A stretch of 64,000 nt of DNA from Peribacillus deserti. Lineage in GTDB: Bacteria; Bacillota; Bacilli; Bacillales; DSM-1321. This document shows positions 1 through 9,012 of this stretch, in pieces. The DNA is taken from NCBI RefSeq assembly GCF_016909175.1, contig NZ_JAFBFI010000013.1, positions 1-64,000 on the forward strand, in the 5' to 3' direction. A program made the translations under genes and the position numbers. The notes beneath the pieces were generated by a model, which saw only the letters and a program-made list of their open reading frames with translations, did not search any database and was not told the DNA's origin. Within the stretch, counting starts at the first letter, position 1, and every line of letters starts with the position of its first letter.

Positions 1-8
1 ATTAAATA

Positions 9-39
9 AAATGACCCCGGTACAATACCGGGATCATTT
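9..39. terminator. Bidirectional hairpin terminator
   Basis: Arms AAATGA-C-CCCGGTA (9-22) and TACCGGG-A-TCATTT (26-39) close a 3-nt loop and are flanked by A and T runs. It could end the minus-strand oxidoreductase gene that stops at 112, or a gene left of the window. Confidence 0.7.
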
Positions 40-111
40 ATTAGCAGCATAGGGCCTTTTTATTAAACTGTCCATTTTAGGGGTTACAGTTCACATTTGA
101 GGACACCTTCT

Positions 112-1095
112 TTATTTTTCCGTACCAAAGACAATGTTGTTCTGCCTGCGGGCTTCTTCTGTGATAGACAATACGATTCGGCTTGCTTCCTTCCAGCTCT
201 CATATGTCTCACGGTCATTCGTTTCCACGGTGCGAACAATTTGATCAATTTCGTAAACCATATCATTTTCCGCCTGTTCTACTCCCAGGCTTTCTTTTTC
301 ATGAGTCTTATGGTCTATAAATTCAACACTGCTGATCGGCGATACCTTATCGAGAAGGAATGCTCCCTTTTCGCCATGAATTTCACTGCTAATGTAGGAC
401 GCGGCAATTTTTGAAAATAGAACTGTACAAACAAAAGAATCATATTCTAAGACCAGTGTCCCACTGCCATCAATACCGTTACGGAGCAGCACGGGATGGT
501 AGGAAACAGATTTTGGCGCTCCAAATAAGCCAACCGCTGCATATATCGCGTATACTCCTAAATCAGTGAGGGCACCACCTGAAAAATCCGGTGAAAATAC
601 GTTAGGATTTTCTCCTCGTAAAAAAGCGTCATATCTTGAAGAGTACTGTAAATAATGAAGCATCGCACTGCGGATCACACCTGCCTTTTCCAGGTTCTTC
701 TTAAGAATGGTGAAATTTGGAGAATGGAAATTGCGAATGGCTTCGAATACGAAGACGCCATGTTCTTCCGCAAGCCGATAAATCTCTTCCCACTCTTTTA
801 GATTTGAAAAGATCGGTTTCTCACAAATAACATGCTTTTTATTTTGAATGAAAATTTTTGCTTGTTCATAGTGATGGGAGTTCGGTGAGGCTATGTATAC
901 AACTTCTATTTCACTGCTCCTGGCCATTTTTTCGAGATCATCAAAGGCAGATTCCGCGTTATGCTTTTTAGCAAACTGTTCTGCGGCTTCCATGGATCGT
1001 GAGTAAACAGATGTTAAGGTTAATTGGTTAGTGGATTTTACAGCATCAATAAAGGATTCTGTTATCCAGCTGGTTCCTATTGTTCCTAGCTTCAT
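112..1095 (-). CDS. Gfo/Idh/MocA family oxidoreductase
   Basis: A 327-residue NAD(P)-dependent dehydrogenase-like protein. The N-terminus (KLGTIGTSW) starts a Rossmann fold, and the family's EKP motif appears as ICEKP near residue 93. The rest matches the alpha/beta C-terminal substrate domain in length and order. Members oxidise or reduce sugars, inositols or related polyols, but nothing here identifies the substrate. ATG start at 1095, with an AAAGGGG element about 12 nt upstream. It is monocistronic as far as visible: the next minus-strand gene upstream is a separate carrier. Two other members of the family lie at 31922 and 53894, and they are not close copies of this one. Family assignment is firm; function unknown. 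Confidence 0.85.
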   Translation of the reverse strand: MKLGTIGTSWITESFIDAVKSTNQLTLTSVYSRSMEAAEQFAKKHNAESAFDDLEKMARSSEIEVVYIASPNSHHYEQAKIFIQNKKHVICEKPIFSNLKEWEEIYRLAEEHGVFVFEAIRNFHSPNFTILKKNLEKAGVIRSAMLHYLQYSSRYDAFLRGENPNVFSPDFSGGALTDLGVYAIYAAVGLFGAPKSVSYHPVLLRNGIDGSGTLVLEYDSFVCTVLFSKIAASYISSEIHGEKGAFLLDKVSPISSVEFIDHKTHEKESLGVEQAENDMVYEIDQIVRTVETNDRETYESWKEASRIVLSITEEARRQNNIVFGTEK

Positions 1096-1218
1096 AAGAG
1101 ATAGTTACCCCTTTCAGGTAATGATGGTTTTAATTATAAACCAATTTCCCTTATTTCTAAAATACAAAGGAGCCTTTAGCACAGAAATAGACTGGCTTTA
1201 AGGCTCGCTCGCCGGTAT

Positions 1219-2439
1219 TTATTTTTCCTGCAGTTCGATGTTTTTTGTTTCTTTTCCAAAAAAGAATACCGCTGCAGCTCCAATTAGCACCGCTACACAG
1301 AAAATCGTAAAAATTGAGGTAATAGATGTATCTTGAGCAACCAGATATCCTACCAGCAATGGTCCGAGCACTCCTCCAATACGGCCAAATGAAGCCGCCA
1401 TCCCTGCGCCCGCACCACGGATAATCGTTGGATATTGCTCGGGAGTGTAGGCATATAAAGCACCCCAGGCGCCAAGGTTGAAGAAAGATAGAAAAATTCC
1501 TGATGTAATTAATAGAGTCAATGACTCTGCCTGCCCAAAGAAATAAGCACTAATGGCTGTGCCTATTAGGTAAGTAACAAGCACAAACTTTCTTCCCAGC
1601 CTTTCAATAAACCATGCTGCTGTAAAATAACCCGGTAATTGTGCCAGAGTCATAATCAATACATACTGAAAACTCTTAATGAGTGTAAACCCTTTCATAA
1701 CCATTACGCTTGGGAGCCAAAGGAACATTCCATAATAGGAAAATACGACACAAAACCATAGAACCCAGAGCGTTGTGGTTTGCTTCCGGTATTTTTTAGC
1801 CCACACCCCGGAAAGATTTGCCCACACGGATGGTTTTTCTGAATCTTTTATTCGCTCATACCTTGGAGAATCCGGCAGATTCACCCTTAAGTACAATGCA
1901 TAAAATGCAGGTATAACACTTATCAATAAAGCAATCTTCCATCCGTACTCTGGAATGATAAAATAGGAAATTAAAGCGGCCAGCAGCCAGCCTCCTGCCC
2001 AGAAGCTTTCAAGCAGGACCACTACCTTGCCCCGTTTTTCTGCAGGCACACTTTCAGAAACAAGCGTTGATGCAACGGGAAGCTCTCCCCCGAGACCCAT
2101 CCCAATTATGAACCTTAGGATTAGAAATACAGTTAAAGAGCTTGTAAATGCAGATAAACCGCTGCCAATAGAAAACAATAAAAGAGTTATAATAAACACA
2201 TTCTTCCGGCCGATCCGGTCTGCCATCAGTCCAAACAGCAATGCACCGACAGCCATTCCGATCGAGTTTACACTGCCTATCCAGCCAACTTGCTGGGAAG
2301 ACAGTCCCCAATCTGCAGCTAGTGCTACCATAATAAAAGAAAGCATTCCTACGTCCATTGCATCAAATAGCCAGCCCAGACCAGCTACTCCTAAGAGCTT
2401 TTTATTATTCTTATCAAAGGCTTTTGCACTGTTTTCCAT
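1219..2439 (-). CDS. MFS transporter, NiaP-like (possible niacin permease)
   Basis: A 406-residue, 12-helix major facilitator protein. The loop 2-3 signature is GLMADRIGRKN and a second copy, RLGRKF, follows the sixth helix. The FDAMDVGMLSF first helix and the GMGLGGELPVASTLVSE helix resemble the metabolite/aromatic acid:H+ symporter group that includes Bacillus YceI/NiaP, a nicotinate importer. I chose the ATG at 2439 rather than the longer frame (to 2472) because GGGAGGATTTT sits directly before it. A 23-bp palindrome overlaps the region just upstream (2469-2491) and could be an operator. The niacin assignment is an inference from similarity; other acids are possible. Confidence 0.75.
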   Translation of the reverse strand: MENSAKAFDKNNKKLLGVAGLGWLFDAMDVGMLSFIMVALAADWGLSSQQVGWIGSVNSIGMAVGALLFGLMADRIGRKNVFIITLLLFSIGSGLSAFTSSLTVFLILRFIIGMGLGGELPVASTLVSESVPAEKRGKVVVLLESFWAGGWLLAALISYFIIPEYGWKIALLISVIPAFYALYLRVNLPDSPRYERIKDSEKPSVWANLSGVWAKKYRKQTTTLWVLWFCVVFSYYGMFLWLPSVMVMKGFTLIKSFQYVLIMTLAQLPGYFTAAWFIERLGRKFVLVTYLIGTAISAYFFGQAESLTLLITSGIFLSFFNLGAWGALYAYTPEQYPTIIRGAGAGMAASFGRIGGVLGPLLVGYLVAQDTSITSIFTIFCVAVLIGAAAVFFFGKETKNIELQEK

Positions 2440-2468
2440 AAAATCCTCCCAGAATTCCATAAATAATA

Positions 2469-2491
2469 ACACCTGAAAATATACCAGGTGT
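2469..2491. promoter_or_regulatory. Palindrome upstream of NiaP-like gene, candidate operator
   Basis: ACACCTG (2469-2475) and CAGGTGT (2485-2491) are perfect 7-bp arms separated by 9 nt. The palindrome lies 30 bp upstream of the carrier start and 19 bp downstream of the flavoprotein stop at 2510. It could therefore be a repressor site (NiaR would be the natural candidate) or the hairpin of a terminator for the upstream gene, since a T-rich stretch follows it on the minus strand. Confidence 0.4.
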
Positions 2492-2509
2492 CATTACATC
2501 TGTAAATAA

Positions 2510-3409
2510 CTATTTTTCATTCAATAAGCTTTTATGAATCCAAATCGCTGCCTGAAGTCCATCCCCCATGGCTATGGCTACCTGTTCAGAATGAACCGTC
2601 ACATCTCCTGCGGCCCATACGTTCTCTACATTCGTCATTTGAGTACGGGGGTCTACTTTAATATGATTATTATCCATCACCTCTACACCCAGCTGTTTTG
2701 CGAGCTGTGATTTGACTTCATTGCCGCCAAAAGCGAGAAAGCACTTATTAGCCGAAAGCAGCCTGCCTTCATCGAGAATAAAGCCTTGAAAGGACTGCCG
2801 CTCTTTTACAACCTTTTTAATAGGTTCTTCAAGATATTCTATGTGTTTGTCCTTAAGCTTTTGCAGGAGATCCTTGTCTACTTTTTGCTGTTCATGATTA
2901 ATATAAATCAGCTTGTCTGTCCAGTATGAAAGAGTCAGCGCCATATTAGCTCCTGCATTGCCTGAGCCAGCTATAATTGTAAGTTCATCTTTAATCTCAT
3001 AGCCATCACAGTCAGGACAAATATATGCACTATTGCCCAGGCATTCGTATATTTCGGGCAGGTCAGGAATCCGGTCTATAATGCCTGTGGCAATCAGGAT
3101 TCTTTTAGCCTCATACTGCTTCCCCTTTTCTGTGGTCAGGGTAAATCCCGTTTTTGTCTTCTCCGCAGAGCTGACTGTATCTTCGGTAAACTGAATTCCC
3201 ACTTGTTCTGCCTGCTGACGCCCGAGCCTGCGAAGTTCTTCCCCGCTAATTCCATCCGGCCATCCCAGTATGTTATGATAGCTTCTGCATAAAGTCGATC
3301 TTCCTCTATTAGAATCTATGACTAGCGCTTTACGCTGAGCTCTTCCCAGCTGGATAGCAGCCTGAAGCCCCGCTATTCCGCCGCCGATTATAATGGTTTC
3401 GTAAAACAT
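2510..3409 (-). CDS. FAD/NAD(P)-dependent oxidoreductase, thioredoxin-reductase-like
   Basis: A 299-residue pyridine nucleotide-disulfide oxidoreductase of the TrxB fold. GGGIAGLQAA near residue 9 binds FAD, a redox-type CPDCDGYE motif lies near residues 132-139, and GSGNAGANMA is the NAD(P) site. The C-terminal WAAGDV motif contacts FAD. The CPDCDG form differs from the CATCDG usual in true thioredoxin reductase, so it may reduce another partner. The start is supported by GAGAGGAAG 6 nt before the ATG. No thioredoxin gene lies next to it. The downstream carrier gene is about 70 bp away in the same direction. Confidence 0.85.
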   Translation of the reverse strand: MFYETIIIGGGIAGLQAAIQLGRAQRKALVIDSNRGRSTLCRSYHNILGWPDGISGEELRRLGRQQAEQVGIQFTEDTVSSAEKTKTGFTLTTEKGKQYEAKRILIATGIIDRIPDLPEIYECLGNSAYICPDCDGYEIKDELTIIAGSGNAGANMALTLSYWTDKLIYINHEQQKVDKDLLQKLKDKHIEYLEEPIKKVVKERQSFQGFILDEGRLLSANKCFLAFGGNEVKSQLAKQLGVEVMDNNHIKVDPRTQMTNVENVWAAGDVTVHSEQVAIAMGDGLQAAIWIHKSLLNEK

Positions 3410-3520
3410 CGTATACTTCCTCTCGCCTAAGGCTTGATTCGTCTTTCCCTGCCTTTAGTATTTTATAAATTACCAGCTTTTATGTTTGCCTATATCCTTA
3501 TGCCATGATTATTAAACAGA

Positions 3521-3552
3521 AAAGAGCCCCTATTTCCAAAATAGGAGCTTTT
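3521..3552 (-). terminator. Terminator downstream of YczE-like gene
   Basis: AGCCCCTATTT (3525-3535) pairs with AAATAGGAGCT (3539-3549) with one mismatch and a 3-nt loop. The minus-strand side continues CTTTTCTGTTT. A nine-T run on the other side makes it potentially bidirectional. Confidence 0.75.
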
Positions 3553-3562
3553 TTTTTGATGT

Positions 3563-4183
3563 TTATGCAGCCTTTTTCGCATTTTGTGGAGGACTAACTT
3601 TTCTAAAAAAGAGGAGAGATTTCTGAAATACAGGGCTTTGGATCAGTGTATAAATGAATGACATGACAAAGACTGGCCCGCCCAGCAATAATCCAATCAG
3701 CAAGACGGCGCTTTCTACCAGAATTCTTGCATTGCTGATCGACATGCCTGTTTTTTCAGAAATAGAAAGCATAAAGCCATCACGCGGACCTGCTCCAATG
3801 CCTGCCGCTACATACATGCCTCCGCCGATTCCAGTTAGAATAATTCCACAAAGAATAACCAGATAATCTGTCCATGTCCCGGAGGCAGAAGGAAGAATAT
3901 CAAGCCACAGGAAAAAATCTATAATCGGGCCTATAAATAGTGCATTTAAAAAAGTACCGATACTAATATATTTTCTAGCCGTAATAGATGAAACACCGAT
4001 TAGAAGAAGTCCTACAACCACTCCCCAGAATCCGATTGAGACCCCGAAGTGATCATATAATGCGACACTCAGTACATCCCACGGATGAAGTCCAAGGTGT
4101 TTAACTTGAATAGCGATTGCGATTCCCAGGCCAAATAAAGTCAGCCCGCTAAAAAACATGATATACCGAAAATACAAAGACAT
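3563..4183 (-). CDS. YczE/YitT-family membrane protein
   Basis: A 206-residue integral membrane protein with five to six predicted helices. The segment HLGLHPWDVLSVAL, the GTFLNALFIGPIIDFF helix and the GIGAGPRDGFMLSISEKTG loop are typical of the Bacillus YczE/YyaS family. B. subtilis YczE affects lipopeptide and polyketide production, apparently after translation of the synthases, but its molecular activity is unknown. GGGGGGAGGAG precedes the ATG at 4183. It is divergent from glnS, with about 200 bp between the starts. Confidence 0.75.
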   Translation of the reverse strand: MSLYFRYIMFFSGLTLFGLGIAIAIQVKHLGLHPWDVLSVALYDHFGVSIGFWGVVVGLLLIGVSSITARKYISIGTFLNALFIGPIIDFFLWLDILPSASGTWTDYLVILCGIILTGIGGGMYVAAGIGAGPRDGFMLSISEKTGMSISNARILVESAVLLIGLLLGGPVFVMSFIYTLIQSPVFQKSLLFFRKVSPPQNAKKAA

Positions 4184-4391
4184 GTATATCTCCTCCCCCC
4201 TATGTAAAATATGTTAATTATTGTATTACTTTCAGCTTCAGGTGTATATGAATATTTAGAATTTTTCATAGTTTATCCGGTTTACTATCATTTTTTGTTT
4301 TATTATAAGGGAATAGCCAAAAATCCTGTATTTATCGTATATATTCAAGTAAAATTATTAATACGATTTTAAAAGAAAGAGGGCAGTTAAA

Positions 4392-6053
4392 GTGGAGCAC
4401 ACGAATTCTAATTTTATTAGAGATATCATTAAAGAGGACCTCGAAACAGGAAAGCGTGACTACGTAATTACCCGTTTCCCTCCAGAGCCTAATGGATATT
4501 TGCATATAGGCCATGCTAAATCCATTATTTTGAACTTTGGTGTCGCGGATGAGTTTAACGGAAAAACAAACCTTAGATTCGATGATACAAACCCTCTGAA
4601 AGAAGACATCGAATACGTTAACGCGATTAAAGAGGATGTAAAATGGCTGGGCTACGAATGGGACGGACTATTCTTTGCTTCGGACTATTTTGAAGAAATG
4701 TACAAAAAGGCCGTTCTGTTGATCAATAAAGGCCTGGCGTATGTGGACGATCTATCAGCAGACGAAATCCGTGAATATCGCGGTACACTTACTCAGCCGG
4801 GCAAGGACAGCCCTTATCGCAATCGCTCAGTGGAAGAAAACCTGGACTTGTTTGAGCGTATGAGAAATGCTGAATTTGGCAACGGTGAAAAAGTACTGCG
4901 TGCCAAAATTGACATGTCCTCACCAAACATTAACCTGCGTGATCCTGTTATTTACCGTATTTCTCATGCAACCCATCATAACACAGGAGACAAATGGTGC
5001 ATTTACCCGATGTATGCTTTTGCACATCCATTAGAGGATGCGATTGAAGATGTAACACACTCTATTTGTACGGTCGAATTCGAAGATCAGCGTCCCCTTT
5101 ATGACTGGATTGTCGAAAACTGTGAAATGGAAAGCCGCCCGCGTCAATATGAATTTGGCCGCTTGAACTTAACAAACACCGTCATGAGTAAGCGCAAGCT
5201 GAAGCAGCTGGTTGATGAAGGTTATGTAGACGGATGGGATGACCCACGCATGCCTACTATCTCTGGATTAAGAAGAAGAGGCTATACACCAGAAGCCATC
5301 CGCGCTTTCTGTCACGAAATTGGTGTTTCTAAAAGCGCAGGAACTGTAGATACAGGAATGCTTGAGCATTTTGTCCGTGAAGACTTAAAATTATCCACAC
5401 CGCGCACTATGGGTATTATTAAGCCCTTAAAAGTTGTGATTACAAACTACCCTGAAGGCCAGGTTGAAATGCTTGAAGCAGAAATCAATCCAGAAAATCC
5501 AGAAATGGGTACAAGGCAGATTCCTTTTTCCCGTGAAATTTACATCGAACAGGATGATTTCATGGAAGATCCGCCAAAGAAATATTTCCGCCTGTTCCCG
5601 GGCAACGAAGTCCGTTTGAAACACGCGTACTTCATTAAATGCGAGGAAGTAATCAAGGATGAAAACGGAAATGTCATTGAAATCCGGGCTACTTATGACC
5701 CTGAAACAAAAAGCGGTACAGGCTTTACAGGCAGAAAGGTGAAAGGAACCATTCACTGGGTGGAAGCTACCCAAGCAGTTCCAGCCGAATTCAGGCTGTA
5801 TGAGCCTCTTATCCTGGATGCAGACAGCGAAGATGCTAATGAAGAGGATGCAAAATCGTTCCTTGATCATGTGAACCCTAATTCCCTGCAGGTGGTCAAC
5901 GGATTTGTAGAACCAAATATGAAGGATGTAAAACCTCAAGACAAGTTCCAATTCTTTCGCCATGGATACTTTAATGTGGATCCTAAAGATACAACGGAGG
6001 ATCGATTGGTCTTTAACTTGATTGTTTCGTTGAAGAGTTCGTTTAGAATGTAA
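4392..6053 (+). CDS. glnS: Glutaminyl-tRNA synthetase
   Basis: A 553-residue class I aminoacyl-tRNA synthetase that charges tRNA-Gln directly. The HIGH signature is at residues 38-41 within [14 protein letters not shown], and the KMSKS-type signature is VMSKRK near residue 265. The GlnRS-specific anticodon-binding beta-barrels follow (about residues 340-550). There is no C-terminal YqeY extension. The start is GTG, supported by AAAGAGGG 9 nt upstream. No T-box (AGGGTGG-type antiterminator) is visible in the 200-bp leader. Most Bacillus species make Gln-tRNA by the GluRS/GatCAB route and lack this gene, so it was probably acquired by transfer in this lineage. Confidence 0.96.
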   Translation: MEHTNSNFIRDIIKEDLETGKRDYVITRFPPEPNGYLHIGHAKSIILNFGVADEFNGKTNLRFDDTNPLKEDIEYVNAIKEDVKWLGYEWDGLFFASDYFEEMYKKAVLLINKGLAYVDDLSADEIREYRGTLTQPGKDSPYRNRSVEENLDLFERMRNAEFGNGEKVLRAKIDMSSPNINLRDPVIYRISHATHHNTGDKWCIYPMYAFAHPLEDAIEDVTHSICTVEFEDQRPLYDWIVENCEMESRPRQYEFGRLNLTNTVMSKRKLKQLVDEGYVDGWDDPRMPTISGLRRRGYTPEAIRAFCHEIGVSKSAGTVDTGMLEHFVREDLKLSTPRTMGIIKPLKVVITNYPEGQVEMLEAEINPENPEMGTRQIPFSREIYIEQDDFMEDPPKKYFRLFPGNEVRLKHAYFIKCEEVIKDENGNVIEIRATYDPETKSGTGFTGRKVKGTIHWVEATQAVPAEFRLYEPLILDADSEDANEEDAKSFLDHVNPNSLQVVNGFVEPNMKDVKPQDKFQFFRHGYFNVDPKDTTEDRLVFNLIVSLKSSFRM

Positions 6054-6146
6054 AAGGAAGCAGCCGGCATTACCGGCTGTTTGTGTGTTTACGTATATGG
6101 ATCGTAAGGGACGTTGCCATCAGGCGCCCGGTAAACAAGCGATTTT

Positions 6147-6231
6147 GCCACATAAAATGGTGTTTTAACCACATAAATCATCTGTTTAGCCACATAAAAT
6201 TGTATTTTAGCCACATATCGAGAGGGTTTTG
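6147..6231. repeat. Four-copy 21-bp phased repeat (CCACATAAAA word)
   Basis: The word CCACATA begins at 6148, 6169, 6190 and 6211, exactly 21 bp apart. The spacer is T-rich and semi-conserved (about TGGTGTTTTAG). The array is non-coding and lies between the convergent glnS and protease genes, directly before a second array with the same period. Confidence 0.85.
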
Positions 6232-6266
6232 ATGGCTGGCAGTTAAATTAACAAGGGATTTTGAAG

Positions 6267-6410
6267 TTTATGCTTATGTTTTCAAACTTTATGCTTATGT
6301 TTCTTTGATTTATGCTTATGTTTTTGCACTTTATGCTTAAGTTTTTGGGGTTTATGCTTCTCAATGCTTAAGTTGGGTGGGTGTATGCTTATCTTTATGG
6401 ATTTATGATT
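6267..6410. repeat. Seven- to eight-copy 21-bp phased repeat (TTTATGCTTATGTTT word)
   Basis: ATGCTTA(T/A)G recurs with its A at 6270, 6291, 6312, 6333 and 6354, exactly 21 bp apart. After an 11-bp slip there are copies at 6364 and 6385, and a decayed one at 6405. No start codon or ribosome binding site is associated. Like its neighbour it fills a 3'-3' intergenic gap. Confidence 0.85.
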
Positions 6411-6474
6411 TAACCTTATTGGATATGCCTAAAATAAGACGGGCGACACCACACGCTAATTAGGTATGCAACAA

Positions 6475-6516
6475 AAAATAGAGCCTGTTTTCGAATCCGA
6501 AAACAGGCTCTATTTT
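6475..6516. terminator. Strong bidirectional terminator
   Basis: AAAATAGAGCCTGTTTTCG pairs perfectly with CGAAAACAGGCTCTATTTT across a 4-nt loop. It is immediately downstream of the minus-strand protease stop codon. Confidence 0.9.
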
Positions 6517-6518
6517 AA

Positions 6519-8633
6519 TTATTTTTTCTTTTTCTTAGAATCTTTTTTAAGAACTACTTCGTAAGTGAAATCTACTGGATTTTTGTCATCAGCAGGTGCT
6601 GCATAGGAAGTAATCATATAATTCTTGCCTTCCTTGAACAATTGGTTTAACTGAAGTGCTTTTTCATCTGTTACATTGAACGGATCAACAGTAACTACTT
6701 TAGTATGTGTTTTCTTTCCTTTTACGGTTTCATTGATAAAGGTTACTGTATATTCAACATATTTGCCTAAAAGCTCATTCATTGATTTAAAGCCTTCTGG
6801 AGAAGTACCAGCATTTGAGTAGCCGATTTCTGGAATGGTAATATTTTTAATAAACCAGCCATCTTCAGTAGAGCCCCAATCAGTTAAATAACGGAATGAA
6901 ACTAAAACTTTTTTACCCGCGTATGCACTAAGATTAAAACTCTCGTTATCCCAGCCATCGCTATGCCCTGTAAATCCAGGAACGTTTTCTTTAATCTTCG
7001 GATAGCCTTCTTCTACAACGTCAGAACGTGTATTGCCGTTAGCAAGGCTCTTCCAAGTCTTACCGCCGTCTTCAGATACCTGGACCATACCAAAATCCCA
7101 CTGTTCTTCAATTTGGTAGTAATGATCAAAATTTAATGTTGCGCTCGATTTTCCTGTTAAATCAGCTTCGAAAATAAGGGCATTATCTGCTTCATCGCCA
7201 TTACCGCTCCAAAGTACTTTATTAGAAGCATTGGCTGGATCAGCGGCTGCTGTCCACGGAGTCGGAAGGAAATCCACCCCATCAAATTTAATCGTACGGA
7301 TTTTATCCTGGAAATCCAGCTGTTTGAAGTCGCCGCCCCATGCCGGAACGCCTTCTTTTTCAATTGCCAATGCCTTTTCATAGTCTACTGTTATACCGCG
7401 TTTTGTACCTTTATCATCAACAACAAGATCTCTTAGATCAATGCTGTCAAAATTATACTTTCCATTACCGCTGTCAAGCGCAAGTGCTGTAATAAAGTCT
7501 TGATATAGCTGTGTAAAATCTAAATCATATCCGTGCTTAGCAAGGGTTTTATTCACCCCTTCAATTCCAACGTCTTCACTAGTTGCAAGATCACGGATGA
7601 ATTCCCTTCCAAATTTATCGTTCATATAAAGAGTGAATAGATATACCTGGCCATAATCTGCGATCGTTTCTGGACCAGTCTTAGCCCCCTGATGCTCATC
7701 CCAGTTAACTAGTGAGTTTTCCGGGTGATCTAAATAAAAGTTGATAGATCTATCATCGTGACCGTATCCTCCGAGGTATTCGGAAAATGTAGACATCCCC
7801 TCGTTGATCCATGTTTCTTCAGCGCCATCGTTATCTGCATGAATTAAATGTTGAAGTTCGTGAATAGTCGTACCGAAGAATGTATTTTCTAAGCGAGTAT
7901 CCCAATCTCTTGCATCAATTGTAATAATGTTTCTATCAATATAGTTTTCTAGTGTCTGCCAGTAGAACCCAGCTACAAAGAAAGGATATGTCGGATCATT
8001 ATAATTATCATCAATAATATTATCGACCAGCATTATTACTTTATCGCTGCCTTCATAATAACCTTTTGGTATACCGTCAATCGCACCGGCAATAGGTGAA
8101 TGAGATCCATCAAGCACATCCGGAGTTCCAAAGAATTCAGTAGCTTTAGGGTAGATATTGCTATCAAATTCATTTTTTAACTTGTCAACCTGGGCTTGAG
8201 TTACCACTTGCGCAGGACGTGAGTCTCCAGGCTTGAATGCTAAATCATTCGCAACCCAGATTTCAACATTTTCCCCAACACTCCGCAGAGTAAAGTCTTT
8301 GAATTTCAGGTTTCTATTTAAAAATTTCTTAGTCCCTCCATCATAAGTAAAAGTGCTGCTGGCACTGCTAGTAGAACTTCCGGCTGTCTCATTAAAATTA
8401 ATATTCCTAGCCTGCTCCTCTATACTCTTAAGAGCATTTTGATTAAACGTCTGGTCTTCAGAAAGTTTATTCAAATACCCATCCACATCCACACGATCCC
8501 CATAACGCTCTACATCCCATTTTTCAGCTGTAGAGGAAGCAGATGTTGCAGCCTTTGCAGGTGAAGCGATTGGAGCAAACAAAGAAAGAGTTAAAGCACT
8601 AGCTGTTAATACAGATAATAGTTGTTTTTTCAC
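6519..8633 (-). CDS. Secreted zinc metalloprotease, M6/M30-like
   Basis: A 704-residue exported protein. Residues 1-28 form a Sec signal peptide ending in PAKA-A. The zinc site is HELQH (about 258-262), followed by the NEGMS turn (about 277) that supplies the downstream Glu ligand. The C-terminal half (about 450-620) contains a beta-sandwich region with SEDGGKTWKSL and GWFIKNITI, like the adhesive domains of immune inhibitor A-type peptidases. The tail is a run of lysines. The exact MEROPS family (M6 or M30/hyicolysin) cannot be decided by eye. The gene is divergent from an LPXTG protein and sortase, but the protein itself has no sorting signal, so it is probably released. Confidence 0.8.
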   Translation of the reverse strand: MKKQLLSVLTASALTLSLFAPIASPAKAATSASSTAEKWDVERYGDRVDVDGYLNKLSEDQTFNQNALKSIEEQARNINFNETAGSSTSSASSTFTYDGGTKKFLNRNLKFKDFTLRSVGENVEIWVANDLAFKPGDSRPAQVVTQAQVDKLKNEFDSNIYPKATEFFGTPDVLDGSHSPIAGAIDGIPKGYYEGSDKVIMLVDNIIDDNYNDPTYPFFVAGFYWQTLENYIDRNIITIDARDWDTRLENTFFGTTIHELQHLIHADNDGAEETWINEGMSTFSEYLGGYGHDDRSINFYLDHPENSLVNWDEHQGAKTGPETIADYGQVYLFTLYMNDKFGREFIRDLATSEDVGIEGVNKTLAKHGYDLDFTQLYQDFITALALDSGNGKYNFDSIDLRDLVVDDKGTKRGITVDYEKALAIEKEGVPAWGGDFKQLDFQDKIRTIKFDGVDFLPTPWTAAADPANASNKVLWSGNGDEADNALIFEADLTGKSSATLNFDHYYQIEEQWDFGMVQVSEDGGKTWKSLANGNTRSDVVEEGYPKIKENVPGFTGHSDGWDNESFNLSAYAGKKVLVSFRYLTDWGSTEDGWFIKNITIPEIGYSNAGTSPEGFKSMNELLGKYVEYTVTFINETVKGKKTHTKVVTVDPFNVTDEKALQLNQLFKEGKNYMITSYAAPADDKNPVDFTYEVVLKKDSKKKKK

Positions 8634-9012
8634 TAGCCATTCTCCTTTTTATATAAAGTAGTCTAAATGACTTACTTATCCTAACATGGAGAATATTCTG
8701 AAAAAAGTGCTCTTTGAACTAGTATCTGTTTTAAATAATTTCATTTGACTCATCATTCGACATTATTTCCCATAAAATAATAGTACATTTGAATCAAAAT
8801 TAATAGATTCATATGTATTTTTATTCCGAAAAATAAAACTTTTCTACTAAAAGAAATATTAACCTTCCACTAATTAGTTAACCGCGTGGAAAGCATAAAA
8901 ATAATTACGAAAAAAATTATTGGAAAAAGGTTTATTAATTAGAATATTTTGGGTATTCCCCTCTTAGCAATACTATTTTACTATTAACTTAGTTCTAGGA
9001 GGATGGATTAAT
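8634..9012. other. Divergent promoter region, protease and LPXTG protein
   Basis: This 379-bp AT-rich region has no ORF. For the wall-protein gene a weak sigma-A candidate is TTGGGT (8949-8954), a 16-bp spacer, then TACTAT (8971-8976), and AGGAGG precedes the TTG start. No clear operator palindrome was found. Confidence 0.4.

Noticed and set aside
4184-4391. T-box leader before glnS
   Set aside because: No AGGGTGG-type antiterminator sequence or terminator hairpin is present in the 200 bp upstream.
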